Shown here in pieces: positions 1 to 6,169 of a DNA stretch of 6,623 bases (positions within the stretch are counted from its first letter, which is position 1; the number at the start of each line of letters is the position of its first letter). A model generated the notes under the pieces. The model searched no databases and was not told where the DNA came from. It saw only the letters and a program-made list of their open reading frames with translations. This DNA comes from JBDTOX01 sp039933015 (GTDB lineage Bacteria > Pseudomonadota > Gammaproteobacteria > Burkholderiales > Methylophilaceae). Both the position numbers and the translations under genes were made by a program. The stretch lies in the NCBI GenBank assembly GCA_039933015.1, contig JBDTOX010000117.1, positions 1-6,623 of the forward strand, given 5' to 3'.

Positions 1-54
1 CCTGTGACCTTTGGCTTCGGAAACCAACACTCTATCCAACTGAGCTACGGGCGC
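1..54 (-). tRNA. tRNA-Arg (anticodon CCG), 3' part cut off by window edge
   Basis: Read on the minus strand, the sequence starts GCGCCCG at position 54 (acceptor 5' strand), then TA, a GCTC D-stem with a loop AGTTGGATA closed by GAGT, and an anticodon arm with stem TTGGT/GCCAA and loop TTCCGAA. The loop places CCG at positions 34-36 after the invariant T33, so the tRNA decodes CGG as arginine. The start resembles Escherichia coli tRNA-Arg(CCG), which also begins GCGCCCGTAGCTCAG. The T arm and the 3' acceptor strand lie outside the window. Nothing suggests an integrated element at this end, but the tRNA 3' end, where integration usually occurs, cannot be seen. Confidence 0.95.
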
Positions 55-76
55 GTGTGACAAGCAATAACCGCGA

Positions 77-105
77 ATTATAGCAAATGAACGATAGCTT
101 GTCCT
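77..105 (-). promoter_or_regulatory. Promoter of the tRNA-Arg gene
   Basis: On the minus strand there is a perfect TATAAT at 82-77. A 17-base spacer separates it from AGGACA at 105-100, which matches four of six bases of the sigma-70 -35 consensus. Transcription would start near position 70, leaving a short leader before the mature tRNA 5' end at 54. The bases after the -10 box are GC-rich (TCGCGG). Such a discriminator is typical of stable-RNA promoters under stringent control; that regulation is inferred here. Confidence 0.6.
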
Positions 106-127
106 TTTACCACGCACACCTTCCCAG

Positions 128-133
128 TATAAT
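128..133 (+). promoter_or_regulatory. Candidate -10 box for the cytochrome gene
   Basis: A perfect TATAAT lies 35 bases upstream of the cytochrome start codon. At a 17-base spacing the -35 position reads TTTTAC, a poor match, so the promoter may be weak or activator dependent. A start near 140 would give a leader of about 29 bases containing the AGGA ribosome-binding site at 155-158. Confidence 0.4.
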
Positions 134-168
134 CAGCGACTTTCGCATGCATTTAGGATTTTATTGTC

Positions 169-678
169 ATGAGTGAGCAGCATCACGATTTTCCAAAAAC
201 TACCGTTTCTCAAGTGATTCTTGCGGTGCTGGGTGGTCTGATTGCACCCGCATTGGTGATTTTTTTGGTAGTTAAATTATTGATAGGCATACAGGCTTCG
301 CATATCGAAGATGCAGATCCGGCGATCAAGGCAGCTAAGGTTGAAGAACGCATCAAGCCCGTAGCCAGCGTGGAAGTGGCTGACACTAGCGGCCCGCGCG
401 TTGATAAGAGTGGTGAAGAGGTTGTCACAGCGGTGTGTTCGGCTTGCCATGGCTCCGGTGCATTGGGATCGCCAAAAATTGGCGATAAGGCAGCTTGGGG
501 CCCCCGTATTGCCCAAGGCTATGAAACCCTGATCAAGCATGCCATGGAAGGTATTCGCCAGATGCCGGCACGCGGCGGAAATCCTGACCTCACAAACGGT
601 GAAATCGCAAATGCAGTTGCCTATATGGCAAATCAGAGTGGCGCTAAATTTACGCCGCCCGCACCTGCGGCTCAGTAA
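169..678 (+). CDS. Membrane-anchored mono-haem cytochrome c, cytochrome c5 family
   Basis: This 169-residue protein is a c-type cytochrome that should carry one covalently bound haem and pass electrons in the periplasm. A short cytoplasmic N terminus is followed by a hydrophobic segment at about residues 16-40, most likely an uncleaved membrane anchor. A charged linker follows (about 45-80), then the haem domain. The haem motif CSACH is at residues 90-94. Met132 in GIRQMPARGG is the likely distal axial ligand, and the spacing and the tail with EIANAVAYMANQ fit the cytochrome c5 family. The last residues are rich in Pro and Ala. The ATG at 169 has AGGA ten bases upstream. Its electron donor and acceptor cannot be told from the context, since neither neighbour is a respiratory gene. 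Confidence 0.9.
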   Translation: MSEQHHDFPKTTVSQVILAVLGGLIAPALVIFLVVKLLIGIQASHIEDADPAIKAAKVEERIKPVASVEVADTSGPRVDKSGEEVVTAVCSACHGSGALGSPKIGDKAAWGPRIAQGYETLIKHAMEGIRQMPARGGNPDLTNGEIANAVAYMANQSGAKFTPPAPAAQ

Positions 679-688
679 ATTGATCTTT

Positions 689-728
689 AAATCAGCCCGG
701 CTGACGTTAGTTTCAGCTGCGCTGATTT
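689..728 (+). terminator. Strong hairpin between the cytochrome gene and apaH (possible terminator or attenuator)
   Basis: AAATCAGC at 689-696 pairs with GCTGATTT at 721-728. After a single C-C mismatch (697/720) the pairing continues with CG/TG and GCTGA/TCAGC, closing an eight-base loop at 705-712. This gives about 15 base pairs with one mismatch. The sequence after the stem is GTCTCT, so the T-tract is poor and mostly inside the stem. It could be a weak intrinsic terminator for the cytochrome transcript, an attenuator ahead of apaH, or an mRNA 3'-end stabiliser. It ends 11 bases before the apaH ATG, where no ribosome-binding site is visible. Confidence 0.4.
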
Positions 729-739
729 GTCTCTAGCGC

Positions 740-1564
740 ATGGCTACTTACGCAATAGGCGATATTCAAGGCTGTTATTTTACATTCCAGCGTCTGCTGG
801 AACATTTTCAATTCAACGCTGCGCGTGATCGCCTGTGGTTGGTGGGCGATCTTATCAATCGTGGTTCAGGCTCGCTGGAGATGCTGCGCTGGGCCTATCA
901 GCACCAGTCGTCCATAGTCACCGTGTTGGGCAATCATGATCTGCATACCCTGGCCGTTGCTGAAGGTTTTGTGGCGCCGCATAAGAGTGACACGCTACAT
1001 GCCTTGCTTGCAGCGCCTGATAGAGACGAGTTGTTGTTTTGGTTTCGACATCAATCCATGATTCATGCTGAAGATGATTACCTCATGGTGCATGGTGGCT
1101 TGTTGCCGCAATGGAGTGCCGAGGAGGCGTTGGCATTAGGGGCGGAAGTCGAGGCGGCCTTGAGAGGCCCTGATCATCTGGATTACCTGGCGCAGATGTA
1201 TGGCAATTTGCCGAATCGCTGGGATCAGCATTTGCAGGGCATGGATAGGCTACGTCTGATTACTAACGCCATGACCCGTTTGCGTATTTGCACTGCTGAA
1301 GGCGAGATGGATTTCAAATTTAAGGGCGAGCTGGCTGATATACCGGCAGGCTACATGCCATGGTTTGATGTGCCCACAAGAAAATCAGCTGACACCACTA
1401 TACTTTTTGGACATTGGTCCGCGTTGGGCTTGCAACAGCGCGCGAATTTGTTTGCGCTGGATACTGGCTGTTTGTGGGGTAATAAGTTGACTGCGCTGCG
1501 GTTGGAAGATCAAAAAATATTCCAGGTGGACTGTAGCCCGCAGGACGTAGCCCGAAAATTTTAG
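740..1564 (+). CDS. apaH: Symmetrical bis(5'-nucleosyl)-tetraphosphatase ApaH
   Basis: ApaH splits diadenosine tetraphosphate (Ap4A) into two ADP and limits the dinucleoside polyphosphate alarmones and the Np4 caps found on bacterial RNA. The 274-residue protein has the metallophosphatase blocks in order: GDIQG (7-11), GDLINRG (36-42), GNHD (64-67), HGG (118-120) and FGHW (223-226), followed by an ALDTGCLWG segment near 239-247 typical of ApaH. Gln10 stands where E. coli ApaH has His; many ApaH proteins share this Gln, so activity is expected. The length is close to the 280-odd residues of the E. coli enzyme. The start MATYAIGD aligns with E. coli MATYLIGD, fixing the ATG at 740 although no Shine-Dalgarno is visible. 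The usual ksgA/apaG neighbours are absent. The gene converges on the minus-strand acyltransferase gene with only ten bases between the stops. Confidence 0.97.
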   Translation: MATYAIGDIQGCYFTFQRLLEHFQFNAARDRLWLVGDLINRGSGSLEMLRWAYQHQSSIVTVLGNHDLHTLAVAEGFVAPHKSDTLHALLAAPDRDELLFWFRHQSMIHAEDDYLMVHGGLLPQWSAEEALALGAEVEAALRGPDHLDYLAQMYGNLPNRWDQHLQGMDRLRLITNAMTRLRICTAEGEMDFKFKGELADIPAGYMPWFDVPTRKSADTTILFGHWSALGLQQRANLFALDTGCLWGNKLTALRLEDQKIFQVDCSPQDVARKF

Positions 1565-1574
1565 TCCAGAAAAA

Positions 1575-2336
1575 TTAATGAGCCAGATTCAAGTGGTGCG
1601 CAATTGCCTGTCTGGCTTGCAATGACAAACCTCGACGCGCATGGCCCACTGTGGCGATAGGCGGCGAAAAATGCAGTTCAACCACGGGTGAGCGTTGTGC
1701 CAATACCTTTCTGATGGATTCCAGCAAGTTCATATTGGCGTAATAAGCCATTTCTGTATTGGCGCAGCCGTCGGCATTGGGATAGCGTATAGTCACCGGC
1801 CATATTTGTGCCCCCGCATTAATGGGGGCTTGCAGCAAGCTACCCTTGAAAGCCTTAAGCTCAGTGCCATCCGAGGTTGAACCTTCGGGGAAAAAGCACA
1901 GGCAATCCCCAGCGCGTAAACAATTGGCAGTGAGTTCTACCATGCGTCCGGCATCAGACCTCTTAGTGCGCTCGGTGAAGAGCGTGTTCACTTGCTCGGA
2001 TATCCAGCCAAATACCGGCCAGTCGCGAATCTCGGACTTTGCAATAAAGCGCACGGCGCGCACGCTGTTAAGTGCGTGAATATCTACCCAGGAGATGTGA
2101 TTCGCCACAAACATGGTGCCGACTACATTGATATCCGGTAGCGTGCCGTGAGTGATAACGCGGATATTCAGCACGGCCAGCAGACCTTTACACCAGCGGC
2201 TGATAATTAGATCACGCCGTCTTGCATTCACTCTCGGCAGAATGACGCCGGCGATAAACAAGCCGTATAGGATATGTATCACCATGCGGGTAATGCGAAA
2301 ACAGCGCGTTAATTTAGCTGAATGTGGGTTATTCAA
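1575..2336 (-). CDS. olsA: 1-acylglycerol-3-phosphate-type O-acyltransferase (PlsC family), probably OlsA
   Basis: The protein belongs to the lysophospholipid acyltransferase family, which transfers an acyl chain to a free hydroxyl on a lyso-lipid at the inner membrane. It has an N-terminal hydrophobic stretch (about 18-34). The catalytic HX4D is NHISWVD with His80 and Asp85. Block II is LFTERTKR (119-126) and block III is FFPEGSTSDG (148-157). A PVTIRY segment follows at 180-185. The 253-residue length is normal. The position just after an olsB remnant, 15 bases from its stop, points to OlsA, which O-acylates lyso-ornithine lipid; a general PlsC role in phosphatidic acid synthesis is the alternative. 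The start chosen is a TTG at 2336 because no ATG lies between it and the preceding stop; ATG at 2285 (residue 18) is the other option. No clear Shine-Dalgarno is seen for either, so coupling to upstream translation may once have mattered. Confidence 0.88.
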   Translation of the reverse strand: MNNPHSAKLTRCFRITRMVIHILYGLFIAGVILPRVNARRRDLIISRWCKGLLAVLNIRVITHGTLPDINVVGTMFVANHISWVDIHALNSVRAVRFIAKSEIRDWPVFGWISEQVNTLFTERTKRSDAGRMVELTANCLRAGDCLCFFPEGSTSDGTELKAFKGSLLQAPINAGAQIWPVTIRYPNADGCANTEMAYYANMNLLESIRKVLAQRSPVVELHFSPPIATVGHARRGLSLQARQAIAHHLNLAH

Positions 2337-2351
2337 TGCAATTAAAATGGA

Positions 2352-2890
2352 TTATTTAAAGAAATGGGCGGCATAACGCTTGGGGATGCGCGATAAAGGT
2401 AGCATGACCAACATGTCTGCCGTATTGAAATCTGGATCCCAGGCGGGCTCGCCGCATAAATAAGCACCTGGGCGCAAGTAGCCTTTGGTCAAGGGCGGAC
2501 AGGTCACTTCCATGTCTGTGTATAAGGCGTCCAGCGGCAGAGGGCAGCGCGGGAACACGCGGTATTCAGGTGGTGATAAATAATCATGCTGCAACTTATT
2601 ATAGAGGCTTGCCGCCATGTGTCCACCATCTGCCATACTCATACTGCTGCAGCCTATCATGTATTCATAGCGATTCATTCGCATGTATTTTGCCAGGCCC
2701 GCCAAAACTCATCTAACCCATCGCGATCATGACCATCCTTGCCGTATAGGCGTGCGTCCATTTCCTCTGCGAATACCTTATGGCGCGGGCGCCGCTGGGC
2801 TTCGACGACCTCGGATGGATTGCGGGAAAAACTGATATATAACTGACCGGCTTCTTGTTGTAAGCCGCGTGCAGCATGCTGAGCAAGAAT
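2352..2890 (-). pseudogene. olsB: olsB remnant: L-ornithine N-alpha-acyltransferase with internal deletion and frame change
   Basis: OlsB-type GNAT proteins attach a 3-hydroxyacyl chain to ornithine, the first step to ornithine lipids. Two pieces of one OlsB are seen. The 5' piece (about 2890-2675) has SRNPSEVVEAQRRPRHKVFAEE and ends around DRDGLDEF, then runs to a TGA. The 3' piece (2705-2352), in another frame, reads GLAKYMRMNRYEYMIGCSSM, then ADGGHMAASLYNKL, SPPEYRVFPRCPLPL, TKGYLRPGAYLCGEPAWDPD and ends YAAHFFK. Family members run without a break from the first piece through a CDHL...VGTYR...VEIGRSCVHPDYR core into GLA(K/R)YM. That core, about 70-80 residues from my memory of the family, is absent and the frame shifts by one, near 2702-2708. 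No ordinary in-frame start codon exists for the 5' piece, and one codon appears added in QRRPRHKVF. The protein should be inactive unless the deletion is an assembly error. Confidence 0.85.
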
Positions 2891-2893
2891 TTT

Positions 2894-2922
2894 TCCTCCT
2901 GACTATTTTTTAGACAGGAGGA
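2894..2922 (-). promoter_or_regulatory. Hairpin burying the AGGAGG ribosome-binding site of olsB
   Basis: On the minus strand TCCTCCTG (2922-2915) is followed 13 bases later by its exact complement CAGGAGGA (2901-2894). Two further base pairs can form inside after a T-T mismatch, leaving an A-rich loop. The downstream arm contains a full AGGAGG (2900-2895), four bases before the ATT and nine before the TTG that could begin the olsB remnant. The RNA thus carries its own anti-Shine-Dalgarno in front of the ribosome-binding site. There is no T-tract after the stem on either strand, so a terminator is unlikely. Confidence 0.55.
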
Positions 2923-2967
2923 CTGTACGAATCTTGCCTGACGAAGGGGTGACTGAAGTTTGAAATT

Positions 2968-3420
2968 TTAATGACTTACACGTGTTACACCGCGGCTTTC
3001 CAGTACACGTACTCTTTCACCCAGATTAAAGCGCTCGTCGGCTTCCTGCACAATGGCGAGCATGCTGCCGCTATCCAGTTTGACGGTAATTTCAATGCCG
3101 TCTTTACGCGTAAGACCTTCTTCCGCGGCTGAGCCGGCGAGCCCGCCTACCACAGCGCCAAGTACGGTAGCGATGGCCTGGCCTTTGCCGCCGCCTACTG
3201 TACTGCCTGCAACACCGCCCACTACGCCGCCAGCGACTGTGCCAACCGGGCTTTTAGTACCTTCCAGTTTGACTTGGCGCACACTTTCGACGACGCCAGT
3301 TCTAACAGTTTGCACTTTACGTGCTTCATCGCGGCTATAAACGCTGCCAGAATTGGAGCTGGCGCATGCGCCCAGCAGGGCGGAGAGTGCCAGGATAGTA
3401 ATCAATCGTGTGATGCGCAT
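2968..3420 (-). CDS. slyB: Outer-membrane lipoprotein of the SlyB/Pcp family (glycine zipper)
   Basis: This 150-residue protein is a SlyB-type lipoprotein. SlyB sits in the outer membrane and in E. coli is a PhoPQ-regulated factor that helps keep outer-membrane proteins and the barrier stable under stress. The signal peptide ends in the lipobox LGAC with Cys19 as the lipidated residue. The mature protein has VYSRDEARKVQTVRTGVV (about 27-44), matching the SlyB VYTASEAKQVQNV segment. A glycine zipper follows (about 57-100; TVAGGVVGGVAGSTVGGG and AVVGGLAG), then a C-terminal beta region with VKLDSGSMLAIVQ and FNLGERVRVL. AAGGAG lies seven bases before the ATG. The gene begins 31 bases after the kinase stop on the same strand and may be co-transcribed with it. 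No PhoP-type box was seen. Confidence 0.93.
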   Translation of the reverse strand: MRITRLITILALSALLGACASSNSGSVYSRDEARKVQTVRTGVVESVRQVKLEGTKSPVGTVAGGVVGGVAGSTVGGGKGQAIATVLGAVVGGLAGSAAEEGLTRKDGIEITVKLDSGSMLAIVQEADERFNLGERVRVLESRGVTRVSH

Positions 3421-3451
3421 AGTAAAACTCCTTAATTCATATCAATACAAT

Positions 3452-4408
3452 TTAGCTAAGCAGTGTTTGGTTAGCTAGCGTTTCATTAACCAGAGCCTGG
3501 CTATAAATAGCTTCAATCTCGGCTCTGCTCGGTTTGTGGTTCTGTCCGCCGCGACTGGCAATCTTGATGGCACCCATGACGGAAGCCAATCTACCACAGG
3601 TTGGCCAATCCCAGCCGCGTGCAATGCCGTAGAGCAAGCCGGCGCGATAGGCATCGCCGCAGCCGGTTGGATCAACAACCGCGGAGGCTTCAACACAGGG
3701 GATTTCAAACCGTTGACCATCGGCATAAATGACGGACCCCTTAACCCCCAAAGTCACTATCAACGCTTTTACTTTACTTGCGAACGACTCCAAGGTAAGA
3801 CCGGTTTTTTCCTGCATTAGTTGCGCTTCGTAGTCATTCACGGCCAGGTAATCAGCCATATCAATGAAGTGCATCAACTCTTCGCCATTAAACATGGGTA
3901 AGCCCTGACCGGGGTCGAATAGAAAAGGGATGCCAGCTTCATTACACTCGTGCGCATGCTGGAACATGCCATCGCGGCCGTCTGGCGCAATAATCGCCAA
4001 TGTCATGTCTTTTGCATCTTTTACGCTATTATTGTGTGAATGGTTCATTGCGCCTGGGTGAAAGGCCGTGATCTGGTTACCATCGAGGTCTGTGGTGATA
4101 AATGCCTGTGCGGTGTAGCTACCCGCAACAGTTTTAATGTGCGTAGTTTCGAGGCCATTGCTATTGAGCCAATTGGCATAGCTGGCAAAATCCTCGCCCA
4201 CTGTGGCCATAATCAGCGGCTTATCTTCGAGTAGTTGCAGGTTATAAGCAATGTTGCCAGCAGTGCCGCCGAATTCACGGCGCATTTCTGGCACTAGAAA
4301 GGCGACATTGAGGATGTGTATTTTTTCGGGCAGGATATGATTTTTGAATTGATCTTGAAATACCATGATGGTATCGAAAGCCAGAGAACCGCAAATCAGA
4401 GTATGCAT
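3452..4408 (-). CDS. PfkB/ribokinase-family sugar or nucleoside kinase (adenosine kinase-like)
   Basis: The 318-residue protein is a PfkB-family kinase, which transfers phosphate from ATP to a hydroxymethyl group of a sugar or nucleoside. Visible family marks are a substrate-binding N terminus (CGSLAFDTIM), the first signature with FGGTAGNIAYNL (46-57), ALIVTLGVKGS near 215-225, and the second signature VVDPTGCGDAYRAGLLYG (244-261). In that signature GCGD forms the anion hole and Asp252 is the catalytic base. The tail ASRGGQNHKPS is common in the adenosine kinase-like branch found beside slyB-like genes in betaproteobacteria, but the substrate cannot be fixed from sequence. The Cys in place of Ala in the usual TGAGD is a conservative variant. 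The start ATG is supported by MHTLICGS, the expected first strand; only a weak purine stretch lies upstream. Confidence 0.9.
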   Translation of the reverse strand: MHTLICGSLAFDTIMVFQDQFKNHILPEKIHILNVAFLVPEMRREFGGTAGNIAYNLQLLEDKPLIMATVGEDFASYANWLNSNGLETTHIKTVAGSYTAQAFITTDLDGNQITAFHPGAMNHSHNNSVKDAKDMTLAIIAPDGRDGMFQHAHECNEAGIPFLFDPGQGLPMFNGEELMHFIDMADYLAVNDYEAQLMQEKTGLTLESFASKVKALIVTLGVKGSVIYADGQRFEIPCVEASAVVDPTGCGDAYRAGLLYGIARGWDWPTCGRLASVMGAIKIASRGGQNHKPSRAEIEAIYSQALVNETLANQTLLS

Positions 4409-4435
4409 TTACATTCTTTTATAGTGAAAAGCCTC

Positions 4436-4464
4436 ATTATCCCGAGCGTTAGCGTCACGAGCAA
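4436..4464 (-). promoter_or_regulatory. Candidate sigma-70 promoter for the kinase-slyB unit
   Basis: On the minus strand TTGCTC (4464-4459) is followed after 17 bases by GATAAT (4441-4436), matching three and five consensus positions. Transcription would start near 4429, giving a leader of about 20 bases. A second -10-like TATAAA at 4423-4418 lies so close to the ATG that its transcript would be almost leaderless, and its -35 position is poor. The 73-base gap must also hold the promoter of the divergent ligase gene, for which no convincing boxes were found. Confidence 0.4.
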
Positions 4465-4481
4465 GTATTGCACTTAATGCC

Positions 4482-6134
4482 ATGCACAATCTCGCACAGC
4501 TATTGCATCAATGGCAACACCAGCCGCAAAGAGTACTTTACCGTCAGTATGTAAATCATGCGTGGCATAACTACGATGTAGCGGCATTGATTGCCCTGGT
4601 TGCGCGCTGGCAGGCTGGGTTTTCAGCCACGGGCATGCAGCCAGGTGAGCGTGTTGCGATCTGCATGAAAAATGGTGTGCAGTGGGCAGCCGCAGACCTG
4701 GCAGCCCACGGCTTGGGTTTGGTGGTAGTGCCGCTGTATGTGGACGATAACGCAGATAATCTCGGCTGGTGCATACAGGACTCCGGCGTGCGCTTGTTGG
4801 TCGCTGATCATTTGCGCTTTTTACCGGTTTTGCAACACACACTGGCCCAGCTTCCACTGATTGTACTGACTCGAGGTGTGGCAACATCCCCGGCCGTGGG
4901 GTTGGATGACTGGCTGCCGATGGCGGCAGAGGATTTTTCGATTGTTGTACAGTCCGCCGATGCGCTCGCTACCATAGTTTACACTTCAGGCACTATGGGC
5001 CGCCCCAAGGGCGTCATGCTTTCCCACAGCAACATACTCACGAATATTGCCGGCATTATCGACGCTTACCCAGTGTATGAAACTGATTGCCTGCTTTCAG
5101 TGCTGCCTTTGTCGCATATGTTTGAGCGCACCGCGGGCTATTATCTGCCACTGTATGCGGGCGCGCTGGTGATTTATTGCCGCGGCATTAATGAGCTGGC
5201 GCAGGATATGCTGGAGCAGCGGCCCACCGTCATTATGGGGGTGCCGCGTTTGTTTGAGCGCATATTGAAGCGCATTGATGAGCGCCTTGCGTCATCACCA
5301 ATTAAGCGCTGGATATTTCACCAAGCCGCCAAGTCGGGCTGGCGGCGTTTCAAAGATGAGATGCGCTTTTATGATCCGCTTGTTCTTAAAACCATCTATC
5401 CCAAAATTGCACAGCCGCTCGCTGAACGGCTCGGTGGGCGTTTGCGTGAAGCCGTAGTCGGCGGTGCCGCCCTCGACCAGCGTGTCGCTGAAACCCTGAT
5501 CGGGCTGAGCATACCCTTGCTGCAGGGGTATGGGCTGACGGAAGCATCGCCCGTAGTGTCGGTTAATCGGGTTGGCAGGAATGATCCCGCATCAGTGGGG
5601 GAGCCGCTACGCGATGTCGAGATTAAGCTCAATGAATTTTCTGAGCTGATGGTGCGTGGCCCTGGCGTGATGAGCGGCTATTGGGGTGATACGGAAACAG
5701 CGCAGGGGCCGATTGATGCAGAAGGGTGGCTGAATACCGGTGATATTGTTGAGCTGCAAGAGAATCGCATTTATATCCGCGGGCGCAGCAAAAATATCCT
5801 GGTGCTATCCAACGGCGAGAAGATAGCACCGGAAGATATAGAGCGCGCCATCATGCACGACGCAGTATTTGAACAGGTCATGGTGGTGGGCGAAGCTAAG
5901 CCTTATCTCACCTTGCTGGCGGTCGCCAAAGATATAGACGAGCAGACTTTATTGCGTCGTGCCAATCAGCAAATCAAGCATTTGCCGCGTTGGGCCAGAA
6001 TCAGACGGGTAATCCTGACTGAACAGCCATGGGGTTTGGAAAATGGTTTGATGACACCTACACTCAAAATCAAGCGCAATGCAGTCTATGAACGTTATCT
6101 GCCTCAGATTGAGGCGGTTTATCGAGGCTTGTAG
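4482..6134 (+). CDS. AMP-forming long-chain acyl-CoA synthetase (FadD-like)
   Basis: The 550-residue protein belongs to the ANL adenylating superfamily. It would activate a fatty acid with ATP to an acyl-adenylate and transfer it to CoA. The conserved motifs are all present: the P-loop YTSGTMGRPKG (167-177), LPLSHMFER (208-216), the A5 motif QGYGLTEASP (348-357), GWLNTGD (415-421), the hinge region RGRSKNILVLSNGEKIAPED (433-452), and the catalytic lysine near the C terminus in TPTLKIKR, probably Lys529. The PLSHMFER and GVPRLFER segments favour the long-chain group; the chain is a little shorter than the roughly 560-600 residues of many members. Holo-protein acyl ligases of the same fold cannot be excluded. 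The ATG at 4482 is the first in-frame start after a stop at 4425; no Shine-Dalgarno is visible. No beta-oxidation gene is adjacent. Confidence 0.92.
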   Translation: MHNLAQLLHQWQHQPQRVLYRQYVNHAWHNYDVAALIALVARWQAGFSATGMQPGERVAICMKNGVQWAAADLAAHGLGLVVVPLYVDDNADNLGWCIQDSGVRLLVADHLRFLPVLQHTLAQLPLIVLTRGVATSPAVGLDDWLPMAAEDFSIVVQSADALATIVYTSGTMGRPKGVMLSHSNILTNIAGIIDAYPVYETDCLLSVLPLSHMFERTAGYYLPLYAGALVIYCRGINELAQDMLEQRPTVIMGVPRLFERILKRIDERLASSPIKRWIFHQAAKSGWRRFKDEMRFYDPLVLKTIYPKIAQPLAERLGGRLREAVVGGAALDQRVAETLIGLSIPLLQGYGLTEASPVVSVNRVGRNDPASVGEPLRDVEIKLNEFSELMVRGPGVMSGYWGDTETAQGPIDAEGWLNTGDIVELQENRIYIRGRSKNILVLSNGEKIAPEDIERAIMHDAVFEQVMVVGEAKPYLTLLAVAKDIDEQTLLRRANQQIKHLPRWARIRRVILTEQPWGLENGLMTPTLKIKRNAVYERYLPQIEAVYRGL

Positions 6135-6169
6135 CGTTATCCAGCGCTATAACTCAGTTCAGCTAATCT

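Noticed and set aside
1..168. tRNA-associated integration site or genomic island boundary
   Set aside because: The tRNA 3' end is outside the window, and the genes beside its 5' end are housekeeping genes with no integrase or repeat of the tRNA end.
758..772. ApaH has GDIQG where the metallophosphatase signature is usually written GDxHG
   Set aside because: Many bacterial ApaH proteins, such as those of pseudomonads as I recall them, carry Gln here. All other metal-binding blocks are intact, so this is a subfamily variant and not a dead enzyme.
2894..2922. The 8-bp hairpin as a transcription terminator for slyB
   Set aside because: Neither strand has a T-tract after the stem, and the downstream arm is precisely a ribosome-binding site; a translational role fits better.
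3053..3340. Plus-strand frame rich in Pro, Thr and Ala opposite slyB
   Set aside because: It is the antisense shadow of the glycine-zipper coding region and has low-complexity composition for that reason.
3453..3477. TAGCTAA/TTAGCTA inverted repeat at the 3' end of the kinase gene
   Set aside because: Seven AT-rich base pairs with an 11-base loop inside coding sequence and no T-run; likely chance.
6132..6149. Small hairpin TAGCG/CGCTA just after the ligase stop as a terminator
   Set aside because: Only five base pairs with an eight-base loop and no T-tract downstream.
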